64,000 bases of DNA from Xanthocytophaga agilis (GCF_030068605.1 NZ_JASJOU010000018.1:1-64000); one strand, 5' to 3'. Shown: positions 9,143-18,320, counted from the first letter of the stretch. The notes: generated from the sequence alone by a model not told the origin. Program-made: numbers and translations.

Positions 9143-9979
9143 TTAAGAATTAGCCTGTGTGAAAATGCTATCGGTAAACTGTTGATAGGCTTCTTCAGAA
9201 GACGAACGACGGGCATTCAAGATGGGCTGTATATCTTCAGTTGGGGAGTATCGAAGCCGTGTGCTGTCGTCGATAGCAGCTTTGTAGATAGCGGATACCA
9301 CTTTTTCTACCGCATCTATATCTGAAGTTGATGCCATAGATTGGAACATTTTTCCGGTCTGCTCCAAAAATGGAAGGTAATCATTAATCAATTGTAATCC
9401 CGTACTTTCTCCGCCTACCCGGTTGAGGAAACCCGTTTGCGTGGCACCGCCTGGTTCAATCACTTTTACCTTGATGCCTAAAGAAGCCAATTCATAACGG
9501 AGTCCTTCTGACCAACCCTCAAGCGCAAATTTCGAAGCGCTGTAAATTGAGGCCATAGGAAAGCCAATAGCTCCTGCACCTGAGCTAACGTTGATGATAA
9601 CGCCGGACTTGTTTTCACGAAAATAAGGCAGGATAGCCCTTGTTACATCCATTGCCCCGAATACATTTACCGCAAATTGATTTTGAATGGCCTGCCGGCT
9701 TGCACTTTCAAAAATGCCGAAGAGCCCATATCCTGCGTTATTGACCAAAACATCAATCTTTCCGAAACGCTTAATACCAGCGTCAATGGCAGATTGAATG
9801 GACGCTGTATCCTCCACGTCCAGCTTAGTGACAAAAATGTTTTCTGAATTGCGTAAACTTGAAGTCTTGCCTGTGTCCCGCATGGTGGCAATCACGTTCC
9901 AGCCTTTTTGGGTAAAGAAGTTAGCCGCTGAAGCACCGAACCCTGAAGAGGTTCCTGTAATCAATACTGTTTTGTTCAT
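9143..9979 (-). CDS. Short-chain dehydrogenase/reductase
   Basis: Classical SDR with TGTSSGFGAS, NNAGYGLFG, an SSGAGA serine loop and YSASK. The frame is open to 10006, but Met10, preceding NKTVLITG at 9979, starts the protein in the position usual for this family, so that start is chosen. It is a close relative of the neighbouring SDR, sharing layout and the NNAGYG motif, and is probably an ancient tandem duplicate. Expected NADP-dependent oxidoreduction; substrate unknown. Confidence 0.92.
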   Translation of the reverse strand: MNKTVLITGTSSGFGASAANFFTQKGWNVIATMRDTGKTSSLRNSENIFVTKLDVEDTASIQSAIDAGIKRFGKIDVLVNNAGYGLFGIFESASRQAIQNQFAVNVFGAMDVTRAILPYFRENKSGVIINVSSGAGAIGFPMASIYSASKFALEGWSEGLRYELASLGIKVKVIEPGGATQTGFLNRVGGESTGLQLINDYLPFLEQTGKMFQSMASTSDIDAVEKVVSAIYKAAIDDSTRLRYSPTEDIQPILNARRSSSEEAYQQFTDSIFTQANS

Positions 9980-10085
9980 GATCTTGATATTCTTATTGTT
10001 TGACATTGTATTTATATTGCAAATGTCTCATCAATACCAAAGCTTCAATAAACCAAAATGCGAGAATGATTATCCAAAATGAGGA

Positions 10086-10796
10086 TTACGGTTTTTTCCA
10101 GAAAAGTTGCTCATTATTGGTGTGGCAAGTAATGACTTGCACGCCGATCTTGAGGTTTACATTGGTTTCAAAACCGTCCACTTCCGTGTCTTTAATTCCA
10201 ACCGGAAGCAATTCGACATAATGCAGCACCTTGCCTTTTGTCCTGGTCTGCGAACCGAATTCACTGTTCAACGGACAAATGATCCGAAACAGGTGTTTGG
10301 CCATGAAAGTATATAAATAATCCTTTATATCATCTGCTTTTCCATGATAATTGGCATCGGCATTCAGCTTTAGCGGTTTATTGTCTATCAGGCTTTGCCT
10401 CACTTCTGCTATACTGAGCAGATTATTGTGTTCATCTGTTACATACGCATTATCCTGAGGATCCATGTATGCCCATTTTTGTAAAGAAGGAATAAACACG
10501 CTGTTAATTACATGTCCGTCTTCTGGACTGGGGTAACGACCTGAAAAGCAGATTACCGTTCGGGGCTGAAAGCCCATGTCTAGAAAGACTTCGTTCATGG
10601 CAATAGACAGCGGATAACATCCGTGCGCATGCCTGTTGCTGCGGTAACTGTCAATGATACTGATGGCATTGAGCGTATCGATATTGGGGGCGTCGTTGTG
10701 GGGCACTTCATCATGAAACCATTTTAAAAGTCTTTTAGCACGTTCGATATCCGGTTCATTATCAGCTATTATTTCCAAATGATATTTATCTCTCAA
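10086..10796 (-). CDS. Transglutaminase-like cysteine hydrolase, start uncertain
   Basis: The protein has a transglutaminase-like core: GCYPLS with Cys60 as nucleophile, DGHVINSVF with His95, and MDPQDN with Asp112, in the canonical Cys-His-Asp order. Such domains act as proteases, amidases or crosslinkers in bacteria. The only start in frame is a TTG (10796). Upstream, the same frame continues for about 45 protein-like codons (GKEYNNTQRQTFPDF and so on) without an ATG until a stop near 10917. An ATG in another frame at about 10926 opens a short frame over the same DNA. A single-base frameshift near the true start is therefore likely. No signal peptide is visible in what remains. Confidence 0.65.
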   Translation of the reverse strand: MRDKYHLEIIADNEPDIERAKRLLKWFHDEVPHNDAPNIDTLNAISIIDSYRSNRHAHGCYPLSIAMNEVFLDMGFQPRTVICFSGRYPSPEDGHVINSVFIPSLQKWAYMDPQDNAYVTDEHNNLLSIAEVRQSLIDNKPLKLNADANYHGKADDIKDYLYTFMAKHLFRIICPLNSEFGSQTRTKGKVLHYVELLPVGIKDTEVDGFETNVNLKIGVQVITCHTNNEQLFWKKP

Positions 10797-10997
10797 CGCC
10801 TTAAGCTCTGTATGATCTACCGTTTGGTAAGTAAAATCGGGAAAAGTTTGTCTCTGGGTGTTATTGTATTCTTTCCCTAGCCTGAGATCCTTTATTTCTG
10901 GAGTCTTGTTTATCTATTCTTTCCATTTTTAAAACATTTTAGTAACTACAAAATTAGGATTGATCAGATATGTTTACTTGTATTAAAAGCTCATAAA

Positions 10998-11720
10998 TTA
11001 AACCAATACAGCACCTCCATCGATAACCAATGACTGACCGGTGGTATAAGTTTGTTTCATCAAATAAACAAATGCTTGTCCGATGTCTTCTGGTTTACCC
11101 ACTCTTTTTAAGAGCAGGGTACTTTCCAAATGTTTAAAAAAACCTTTGCGGTCGGCATCGTTCATATTTCCCCAAAGATTGGTATCAATAATTCCGGCGG
11201 CAATATTGTTTACTCGTATCGGAGCCAGTTCTACAGCCATCGCTTTGGTAAAAGCATCCATAGCACCACAAATCGTAGCACCCAAACTATAACCAGCAGC
11301 AGGACGTTGCCCGAAATTGCCACTCATTAAATTGATACTTCCGCCTTCGTTGATATGATGCCTACTATATTTAATGGCTGCAAATGCACCCCAAAAACGA
11401 ATGGTGAAAAAGTCCTTTCCTTTTTCTATTTCCGTATCATCCATCATGCTCATAGATATGTTTTCTCCTGCGGTATACACCAGATGGTCGAAATTGCCAG
11501 CTCCGGCAAAGAACGTCTTTATGTTTTCTTCCTTATCAAGGCTGACAGCAAGTCCTTTACTGCTTTTAGGCAAAGTTTCCAATTCTTTGTCAATCCTCTC
11601 CTGGTTGCTTGATACAATAATAACTTCTGCACCGTCCACTGCGGCAGCCTGAGCAGTCGCTAATCCCAATCCTGAACTTCCACCCAGTATAATCACTTTT
11701 TTATTTGCTAATGTTTTCAT
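10998..11720 (-). CDS. Divergent SDR lacking the YxxxK pair
   Basis: A 240-residue SDR fold protein with GGSSGLGLA at residues 13-21 and a typical C-terminal Rossmann half (AVELAPIRVNNIAAGIIDTNLW). At the active site, where YxxxK is expected, it reads GYSLGATICGAMDAF, so the catalytic Lys is missing. This matches a known divergent SDR subgroup with text like CGAMEALTRALAVELAPIRVN. It either uses different residues or has lost classic dehydrogenase activity. It lies in the same strand-biased SDR run as its neighbours. Confidence 0.85.
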   Translation of the reverse strand: MKTLANKKVIILGGSSGLGLATAQAAAVDGAEVIIVSSNQERIDKELETLPKSSKGLAVSLDKEENIKTFFAGAGNFDHLVYTAGENISMSMMDDTEIEKGKDFFTIRFWGAFAAIKYSRHHINEGGSINLMSGNFGQRPAAGYSLGATICGAMDAFTKAMAVELAPIRVNNIAAGIIDTNLWGNMNDADRKGFFKHLESTLLLKRVGKPEDIGQAFVYLMKQTYTTGQSLVIDGGAVLV

Positions 11721-11810
11721 TTTCTATGTTGTTTTTGATTATTAATTCTCCTTGCATATTTCAATTTTTTGCCTGCTCTATTTGCAGTTGGTGAATTTTT
11801 CACTCTTCAT

Positions 11811-12236
11811 TCAAATTGAATTTGAAATAGGTTCTAAAATCACACCACGTGTCACTGTGAAAGCTTCCGTAAATATCCAATCCATTATTTTCAATCCTAT
11901 CAATACTGATAAATTGTTCACGCCCGATGGCTTTGGTAGAAAATTTCTTAATTTGTTTTCCAACTGTTCATCGGAGAAGTCTTTGATGAAATTGTTTAGC
12001 ATCACACCGGCATTGTTTACCCAAATGTCTACCTTACCAAAATGTGCAATACTTTTGTCGAACAGACGGCTGATTTCTTCTTTTTTGGCAACATTTGCCT
12101 TTATCGCAAACGCCTCTATGCCATTGGATTTGATTTGAGCAACAACTTCAGCGGCAGCGATCTTGAATGCGATAGCAGCGCCAACTCCTTTTGATGAGCC
12201 GGTTACAACGGCAACTTTTTCTGATAAATTCTTCAT
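11811..12236 (-). pseudogene. Truncated, internally deleted SDR
   Basis: Begins as a normal SDR (KVAVVTGSSKGVGAAIA), but the segment after the first helix jumps straight to AAAEVVAQIKSNG, missing about 15-20 residues that normally complete the cofactor-binding strand. The NNAG motif (WVNNAGV) is present, then the frame loses SDR character after residue 105 and the catalytic Ser/Tyr/Lys region is gone. At about 140 residues it is half the normal length. It is a decaying copy and unlikely to bind cofactor. The open frame extends upstream to 12290, but Met19 at 12236 is the natural start. Confidence 0.8.
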
Positions 12237-12362
12237 TTTGATGTATTTTAAATCTGTTGATCCAAAGGTAGAATGGATAGAAATCATCATGGTTGCGCAG
12301 AATAAAGCAGGAGTTGCAAATTTTAAAGTATTATCAACAACGATGAAAAATGGACCAATTTC

Positions 12363-13067
12363 CTAAGACGGAAACTTAATTCCAGAAATTTCAGAGCACC
12401 TATCAATAAAGAGTTGCTGTATTTCGTGATTTTTGCTCTCAGGATGTACCTGCCGTGGTTGTTTATGATAATAATAGCCTCCTGACTGTAGAACCTGCAC
12501 ATTCAGAGATGAAGCTAGCCATACCTGTTCCAAGGCATTTGAAGCTACCTGAGTCCATTGGTTGGCTACAGCAAAGGCTAATAGTACATTATGAGATTTA
12601 GAATCTGCATACGCCTGAAACCCATTCCACGTTTTGTGTTCCCATAACAAATCATCAAGACTGCTATCTCCATCACGGTGAAGTCCACTGCTCATATAAA
12701 TCAGCCGCTTCGGTTTTTCAATAAGTGATGTAAGGAGATAGGGAGATAGACTGTTGATTGCGAAAACATGCGGCAATTTATCAACCGTCAGAATTTTGTT
12801 GGATTCTCTGTAACCAACACCCGCATTGTGTATAATGGCATCAAAATGTCCTAGTGCGTTTGCCTTTGCCGCCAAAGCTATTGTTTCAGATATACTGGAA
12901 AGGTCGGCTATGAGTACAGATTTAGCTTTGGGGTTGGCTTTTAGTGCATCTTCCGCTCTTTGTTCATTTCTGGCATGTAAGACTACATGATGACCATTGT
13001 TTATTAATAATTTTGCGGCCATCTTACCCAGACCATCCGAAGAACCTGTAATGAATATTCGTCCCAT
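12363..13067 (-). CDS. SDR with internal deletion near the active-site exit
   Basis: The start is Met at 13067 (MGRIFITGSSDGLGK); the open frame runs a further 85 codons upstream, but that part is not protein-like. Motifs GSSDGLGKMA, IHNAGVGY, MSSG and YADSK (YxxxK) are all present. After SNALE the sequence jumps to QVWLA, whereas relatives have roughly 20-25 residues in between (typically a PGWVxT... loop that covers the cofactor). The C-terminal GGYYYHKQPRQVHPE block is intact. The deletion keeps the frame; activity is doubtful. Confidence 0.75.
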   Translation of the reverse strand: MGRIFITGSSDGLGKMAAKLLINNGHHVVLHARNEQRAEDALKANPKAKSVLIADLSSISETIALAAKANALGHFDAIIHNAGVGYRESNKILTVDKLPHVFAINSLSPYLLTSLIEKPKRLIYMSSGLHRDGDSSLDDLLWEHKTWNGFQAYADSKSHNVLLAFAVANQWTQVASNALEQVWLASSLNVQVLQSGGYYYHKQPRQVHPESKNHEIQQLFIDRCSEISGIKFPS

Positions 13068-13206
13068 TTTCTTTACTTTATCTTGTTTTATAATAATTTT
13101 TGTTTCAATTATTTTTACAAGACAAAGGTATCTTGGGCAAATCACACTGTACTTACGAAAATTAAAGGAAGAGTTGCGAATTTTAAAGATGATGTGATTT
13201 ACGGTA

Positions 13207-13560
13207 TTGAACCTAATGATATGCAGTATGGATGTATGTCTTGGGGTTTTCACAAAATTGATGCTGTCCCTAGGTGTGAAAGAATTAAAAAATTTATTCA
13301 ACGAAATTGGCATTGAAGTCAATACACCAGCTGCGGAATTAGTTTCATTTTCTATTAGTTCTTATTATGGTAGTATTAACGAAAAAGAGTTAAAAGCTAT
13401 TTACAATGACTTGAAAAATAATCCGGTCGCTATAAAATTACTTCGAGCAAGAGTTCAGAGTTATGTTTATCAAAGGAACATTGATATACGCACTAAACAA
13501 AAGTTTACAAGTTTTTTAGGAATGAGAGTTCAATCCTACCTTCCAAAACAAAAGATGTAG
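13207..13560 (+). CDS. Hypothetical small helical protein
   Basis: A 117-codon frame on the plus strand starting 140 bp from the SDR start. The C-terminal 90 residues are predicted helical and Lys-rich (GVKELKNLFNEIGIEV, later LLRARVQSYVYQRNID); the N-terminal 20 residues look artificial. VQSY is found twice near the end (RARVQSYVY, GMRVQSYLP), suggesting a small internal duplication. No family recognised. It could be the surviving end of a longer gene. Confidence 0.35.
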   Translation: MNLMICSMDVCLGVFTKLMLSLGVKELKNLFNEIGIEVNTPAAELVSFSISSYYGSINEKELKAIYNDLKNNPVAIKLLRARVQSYVYQRNIDIRTKQKFTSFLGMRVQSYLPKQKM

Positions 13561-13763
13561 TCCAGTAATGATGTACACAAAAATTAGTCAGTACTTTGAA
13601 CGCTGTCAATAGTAAGTTAATAGACATAATTACACATGAAAGATCCTCTTTATCTTGTTATCGCTTTATAAGCTGTAGCTTATGCCCTCAACCCGCCCAA
13701 AAAGGTGGCGTTATTATTCCGTTATTTGAACCTACGGCTTACATATTATGAGTCAGAGATTGA

Positions 13764-14058
13764 TCATGCTTCCAGTTTATAGCCAAACCAATATATAGTT
13801 TTAATACAATCTACATATCCTTTATCTTTAAGCTTCTTTTTAGATTTTAACATGAGAGTAGACAAAGTCAAAAGAATCCGGATTTTCAGAAGTTTCCCCG
13901 GAAAGGTGTTCGGCAATGGCCTGCCGGGACACAACCTGGTTTCTATTATTTGTCAGGAAGAGAAGTAAATCATATTCGTTTTTAGTAAGTATAATTTTCT
14001 ATTCTCTGAAAAGAACTTCTTTTGTGTTTAAATCGAGACTTACCCCTCTATAATAAGC
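13764..14058 (-). pseudogene. OmpR/PhoB-type response-regulator DNA-binding domain remnant
   Basis: The minus strand reads as a winged-helix output domain. VSLDLNTKEVLF is followed by an in-frame TAG, then KIILTKNEYDLLLFLTN, QVVSRQAIAEHLSGE, and SFDFVYSHVK. After one base slip it continues KKKLKDKGYVDCIKTIY and FGYKLEA with a stop. These are the alpha-loop, recognition helix and wing of OmpR-type regulators. The receiver domain is absent: at 14058 the sequence switches to unrelated plus-strand text. Dead by one stop and one frameshift. Confidence 0.8.
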
Positions 14059-14084
14059 ATAGTTCTACCATTGGCATATTTGAT

Positions 14085-14335
14085 AAACCACTCTTTTTAC
14101 AGGCCGAAACTGAGGCGTTAAATTACCCTTATTTTGATGACAGAGAAGACAAACGGCGCAACTGGGTGGTGAATCCTCTGGCTGGATTGTCATTAAACAT
14201 AAACACTGAAGGAAAATCGTTTTTCCAGATTACAGTGCTGTATAACTTCAATTACAACAACGAGTTTAATAAACAACTCTATAATTCTCCTGGGTATTCC
14301 GGTTAGGAGCTGGATTCGGTGGGAAGAAAAAATAA
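14085..14335 (+). pseudogene. C-terminal scrap of an outer-membrane-like protein
   Basis: Plus-strand text (NWVVNPLAGLSLNINTEG, then FFQITVLYNFNY) has the alternating pattern of beta-barrel strands. After a frameshift near 14300 it ends FRLGAGFGGKKK and a stop, like a barrel C-terminus. No start is credible: the open frame begins inside the OmpR remnant. Function unassigned. Confidence 0.45.
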
Positions 14336-14385
14336 ATAGCGATAGGTTGTCACACTTACAGCTATTAGTTTAATATTCAGAATTA

Positions 14386-14772
14386 TTAATACTCGGTCGG
14401 CAGCAGCAGGACTCTATCTGACAACCACAGTGTGAGATGATCGGCTCCAAAATCTGAGTAGGGAATGATTTCTTTAAATAGTTCCCTGTCGTTTCCATCT
14501 GAACAATGCAGTTCAAAAATGTCTTCTCTCAGCCAGATTAGTTTCCAAACCTGAAAGTCTTCTTTAAGCAGATTCTTATTGAGCGCTGCTTCAATGAGGA
14601 TTTTGTCCACGAGCCAGTAACAGCTATAGGTTTGGGCCATATACTGCACCCCTTCCGTATAGTAGAGGCGGGAAACCATGTGGCGGTAATACGATTCACT
14701 CCCTGTAAAGTGAGCCAGCTCTTGGTTTAAATTCGGGATACGATTAGCAGATCCGTTAGAAGAAGCATTCAT
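14386..14772 (-). CDS. DUF6876-like protein
   Basis: A 128-residue protein beginning with a LAHFTGSESYYRH motif followed by LYYTEGVQYMAQTYSCYWLVDKI. This is the pattern of the DUF6876 family, small proteins of unknown function that travel with RadC-like and antirestriction genes on Bacteroidota plasmids and integrative elements. The family's later conserved part (VWKLIWLREDIFELHCSDGN) is also present, and the length is normal, so the gene seems intact. A truncated RadC follows 0.8 kb away in the same orientation. Confidence 0.7.
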   Translation of the reverse strand: MNASSNGSANRIPNLNQELAHFTGSESYYRHMVSRLYYTEGVQYMAQTYSCYWLVDKILIEAALNKNLLKEDFQVWKLIWLREDIFELHCSDGNDRELFKEIIPYSDFGADHLTLWLSDRVLLLPTEY

Positions 14773-15213
14773 AGAAATAAAAGATTTTGGTGAGGCCTAA
14801 CCTTGTGTCAGGCGATAGCTTCACATCGGATGAAAAAAGCATCGGCTTTGGGTAGGATTAGCAGATAGTCTCTTGTTTTCAGGGGCTGAGTCCGTTTTAC
14901 GGCGGGATAGATAGTGGACAGGCTAAATAGGAATCAGGGCACAGCCTTTACCCTTGAAAAGATCCTTTTTATTCATCTATCTTTGCTTTCGCCTGTCACA
15001 TAGTAGTGGGCGGGAAAAAAGATAAGTCGCGCGTCAATCCTGGACTTATCTTACAAACGGCATTTGAGAAGCTGCGTGTGGGTTATAATGGGACAATCAA
15101 ATCATCCGGATAGAAGAATCCATATTTATTCCTCCAACCTATCTTGCATAAATTCTTGTGTAAGTGATAGTAAATGAAAATAGGTCAACTATAACGCTAC
15201 AACTCAATACACA
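14773..15213. other. Intergenic stretch, no gene seen
   Basis: No open frame with protein-like text on either strand. It contains GC-richer patches (14870-15060) typical of mobile-element leaders but no feature I can name. Confidence 0.4.
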
Positions 15214-15241
15214 CAGAAAAGAAGGGCTATAAAAGCCCTTC
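15214..15241 (-). terminator. Terminator at the end of the radC fragment
   Basis: GAAGGGCT (15221-15228) pairs with AGCCCTTC (15234-15241); on the minus strand the stem is followed directly by TTTTC. It overlaps the last codons of the RadC-like frame. Confidence 0.7.
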
Positions 15242-15472
15242 GTCTGCAAAGGAGAAATACCCTTCACTGCTTAAAATCAGATAATCCAGCAAAGGTAACT
15301 CAAGTACATGACCAGCTTTGCGAAGCTTGTCTGTCAGGTCTTTATCTGCCTGAGAGGGTTTGAGATTCCCCAATGGATGGTTATGAGCGACAATAATAGA
15401 AGAAGCATTACAGCCAAGTGCTGCCTGAAAGATCAGCTTTACATCCGTGATAGTTCCTTCAGAATGAGTCAA
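15227..15472 (-). pseudogene. RadC/JAB-domain protein, N-terminally truncated
   Basis: The 81 codons hold the JAB/MPN+ metalloprotease-like core of RadC proteins: VAHNHPLGNLKPSQADKD supplies the HxH...SxxD zinc-ligand pattern, preceded by VKLIFQAALGCNASSIIV. RadC proteins of this length are normally about 150 residues in Bacteroidota. Here the N-terminal half is replaced at about 15470 by transposase-like text, so the gene has been cut by an insertion and its ATG is fortuitous. The hairpin terminator at its end is intact. Confidence 0.75.
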
Positions 15473-15619
15473 AGCAGGTTGCGAGCAGGTTTACGTATTT
15501 TACCTACCCGATAGCTGTTTTGATAGAATTGGAAGGCAATAGCTAAATCATCCGCTTCGATAAGCATTCACTTCGATAAAGAGTTCGATTAGCTTATTTT
15601 CACTAATTTGAGCGTGCAT
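15469..15619 (-). pseudogene. N-terminal scrap of a transposase fused to truncated radC
   Basis: From an ATG at 15619 the minus strand reads MHAQISENKLIELFIEV. After a 16-bp tandem duplication that shifts frame it continues EADDLAIAFQFYQNSYRVG and KIRKPARN to a stop at 15469. The ELFIEADD... opening resembles the N-termini of IS982- or IS4-like transposases; the family assignment is tentative. CTTCGATAA occurs at 15555 and 15571 (period 16), which explains the frame break. Confidence 0.4.
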
Positions 15620-15938
15620 AAAGGCAATGAAGCAAAAACAAGATTTAGCTACTCATTTTTTACCTACTCATTTTTTATTCCGGAAAGCTGGTGTTTGCAG
15701 TTGATCACCACCTATTTTGATACCATTTTTGAACATTCCAGATCCACAGCACGTCCTAGTGCAAGCTCTTTTGATACCAGAAGAAAAACCAGCTTTCTAT
15801 ATAGTAATCTATTCGTTAACTGCTTTAAAATATAATGTTTGTTTGTAAAAATGGCTATTCTGTATTTGTTTCGTTAAAGCCTTCTGTTAACTTGAAGCTG
15901 CTTTAAAGCAGCCTTTCAAAATTTCTTGCATCCAACAC
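15620..15938. other. Intergenic region with a 15-bp tandem duplication
   Basis: CTACTCATTTTTTAC at 15649-15663 is repeated from 15664. The rest is AT-rich with no supported gene; it should contain the promoter of the Crp/Fnr gene. Confidence 0.6.
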
Positions 15939-16526
15939 ATGAGTGATTTCCAGCCATTACTTGATTATGTCAAAACATTTATCGAACTCACCAAAGAAGA
16001 AGAAGCCTATTTCCTCTCGCTGTTAGTCCTTACCAAAGTAAAGAAGCGGCAATTGATCGTGCAACCAAACTTTGTTTGCCAGCACATGAATTATGTCAGA
16101 GAGGGAGCCATGAGGTCCTATCTGGTGGATAACAAAGGCATTGAGCATACCATTGCACTGGCAATCGAAGGGGGGTGGATTAACGACTGCAACAGCTATA
16201 TTTTTCAGGAGCCCGCCACCTTTTTTGTGCAAGCCTTGGAAAACTCGGTTATTATCCAGCTCAGCTACCAAAGCGAGCAGCTACTGCTCGCTAACATACC
16301 TCAATTCGAGCGATTCTTCCGAATTACAGCTCGGTGCGAGGTGGCCACTATTCAGAAGCGGGTATTATCGAATATCAGTCAAACGGCCGAACAGCGCTAT
16401 GAAGACTTTGCGATGCGCTATCCGGCCTTGTTAAACCGCATTCCACAGTATGCTATTGCTTCCTACTTAGGATTTACCACCGAGTTCCTGAGCAAAATTC
16501 GCAATAAGAAACTTAAAAAGGGCTGA
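15939..16526 (+). CDS. Crp/Fnr-family transcriptional regulator
   Basis: A 195-residue protein with an N-terminal cyclic-nucleotide-binding-type beta-roll (residues about 20-125) and a short C-terminal helix-turn-helix (RIPQYAIASYLGFTTEFLSKIRNK). The layout and length match the many Bacteroidota Crp/Fnr proteins lacking the classical cAMP-contact residues and the Fnr cysteines, so the ligand is unknown. It faces away from the surrounding minus-strand genes and stands alone. It may control the dehalogenase-like gene convergent to it, but nothing in the sequence proves that. Confidence 0.88.
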   Translation: MSDFQPLLDYVKTFIELTKEEEAYFLSLLVLTKVKKRQLIVQPNFVCQHMNYVREGAMRSYLVDNKGIEHTIALAIEGGWINDCNSYIFQEPATFFVQALENSVIIQLSYQSEQLLLANIPQFERFFRITARCEVATIQKRVLSNISQTAEQRYEDFAMRYPALLNRIPQYAIASYLGFTTEFLSKIRNKKLKKG

Positions 16527-16816
16527 GTTATTTCACTTCCTAGTCCAGTTATTTTCCGCTCTCGCTGCTCATAGGAATTTTGCAGCTTCTCTATAGCCAC
16601 TGAAAATTCGTACTCAAAATCAATGAGCAAATTAGTGTTTCTATCAGTAGCGACTACACAGTCACTGCGTTTTGAAAATGGCTTGGCCCAGATTTTCCCA
16701 AAACACGCAAATCGCCAGGATCAAAATAAACTTTCTCATTCCTACCGCTTAAGCTTACCCCTAAAATGACAGTGATACATGTATGCACTACACGCCTTCC
16801 CTAGACGCAGCAAACA

Positions 16817-17749
16817 CTATTTTCTCAAGCTGTGAACGAAGCTGGCCAGTGCCTTGCCAATTACATCAGGGGCGGTTTCCTGAATAAAATGAACCCCGGA
16901 AACTTTTAGGTGCTGCTGATTGGGCCACTTACTTGAAAACTCGTGGAGCCGCCCGCGACCGAACAGTCCTGGCTCTGCCTGAATATAGAGCTTAGCAACA
17001 GTAGACTTGGCCAGCCAGGCAGAATAATCAGCTACGATTTCTTGCGTGTATTCTGGCTTCCCATTCATGGGAATGTCTGAACCCAGCTGTACCCTGCGGT
17101 CTTCTCCAGGAATCAGAAACGGCTTTTCGTAGTAAGCTTGCTCAATGGCAGTAAATTTTCTTTCACTGAAAAGGAAATGCTCCACTATAAAGTTCTCCCA
17201 CAAAACTTTGTCGGGAGTGAAATTCTTGAACGCCTCCAGAGTCTGCTCAGAAAAATCCGAAGCCTGTGGTGGCATTACGATGGATTCCATGTAGGCAATA
17301 CCCTGCAGCCGCTGCTTATTTTGATGGGCCCAGTGAAATCCAAGCTGAGAACCCATGTCATGAAGCACCAGAATCACATTCCGGTCAAGACCTAATTCTT
17401 CCCAAAGCGCAAACAGAAATTTTTTCTGGGTAGCAAAATTGTACCGATGCTCTCCTAGCGAAGGGCTTAATTTGTCCGAGTCGCCCATACCGATCAGGTC
17501 AGCGGCAATTAAGCGACCAAGGCCATCTACATGCGGCATAATATTGCGCCAAAGATAGGAGGAGGTCGGATTACCATGTTGAAAAACAATGGGATCTCCT
17601 TTTCCCTCATCAATATAAGCCATTCGGGAACCGTTAATCTCAAGGTATTTTTTTTGAGCAAATGGCTGTTCGTGCGTTCTATTGAGAATCCTCAAGTCTC
17701 TCCCCTCGGGAGTAGATTTGTTATTTTCTTCTGCCGTATGATTTTCCAT
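16817..17749 (-). CDS. Haloalkane-dehalogenase-like alpha/beta hydrolase
   Basis: A 310-residue protein very like the DhaA/LinB group. HGNPTSSYLWRN has Asn60 (a halide-stabilising position), the nucleophile elbow VLHDMGSQLGF has Asp131, AYMESIVMP has the catalytic acid Glu155, and GVHFIQETAPD has the His (about 287). In characterised haloalkane dehalogenases the residue after the nucleophile is Trp, the second halide ligand; here it is Met132. The fold and triad are complete, so it is a hydrolase, but dehalogenase activity is uncertain. A 35-residue hydrophilic N-terminal extension precedes the domain. Single-gene unit. Confidence 0.85.
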   Translation of the reverse strand: MENHTAEENNKSTPEGRDLRILNRTHEQPFAQKKYLEINGSRMAYIDEGKGDPIVFQHGNPTSSYLWRNIMPHVDGLGRLIAADLIGMGDSDKLSPSLGEHRYNFATQKKFLFALWEELGLDRNVILVLHDMGSQLGFHWAHQNKQRLQGIAYMESIVMPPQASDFSEQTLEAFKNFTPDKVLWENFIVEHFLFSERKFTAIEQAYYEKPFLIPGEDRRVQLGSDIPMNGKPEYTQEIVADYSAWLAKSTVAKLYIQAEPGLFGRGRLHEFSSKWPNQQHLKVSGVHFIQETAPDVIGKALASFVHSLRK

Positions 17750-18043
17750 ACTATCTGATATTTGAGTTGTTTTTTTACTAAAAATGCATCCGTTTAGAAA
17801 TGCAACATTGAAGGCTGACTTAGCAAAGCTACGGCAGGAGCCTGCGACAAAAAATGAAATAAATTAAGAAATTACGTTGAACTACTTCAACTTTTCTTCC
17901 GGTTAGTCAAACTGCTGCCGCTGGCTACAAACATGCAAATTGAAGATTCCAAACAAATTCTGGTGTGCCTATTTAGCTTTGGGCAAGCTTAGGGAGGCGA
18001 ATGTCAAATACAATTATAAATGCAAATCAATAAATATGCGTCA

Positions 18044-18069
18044 GCCCGTCTGTAAGGTCGGGCATTTTT
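18044..18069 (+). terminator. Terminator-like hairpin GCCCG...CGGGC-ATTTTT
   Basis: GCCCG (18044-18048) pairs with CGGGC (18059-18063), followed by ATTTTTA on the plus strand. No plus-strand gene precedes it closely, so it might end an unannotated short transcript. Confidence 0.5.
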
Positions 18070-18320
18070 ATTACCACATAGGGCAACTAAACATGTAGAG
18101 AAAGGTGATGAGTAGAAACAGGTTATAAAAAGCAATAAGCCTTCTGAAAAATACCAAAGGAAAACTTAAGAAGGCCTATTTGCATTCAGTAGGCAAGAAA
18201 GCTATGCATTAAAAAGTATTTACCGATTGAAAAATTAAAAATACCTATACACTTAAACTGCTCTACAGCACAGTATCCTTACCTGATTCAGCTGTGAGGC
18301 TGAAGCTCACAGAACGGAAA

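Noticed and set aside
9667-10316. Antisense frames over the SDR and transglutaminase genes
   Set aside because: They are shadows of strongly supported minus-strand genes with family motifs.
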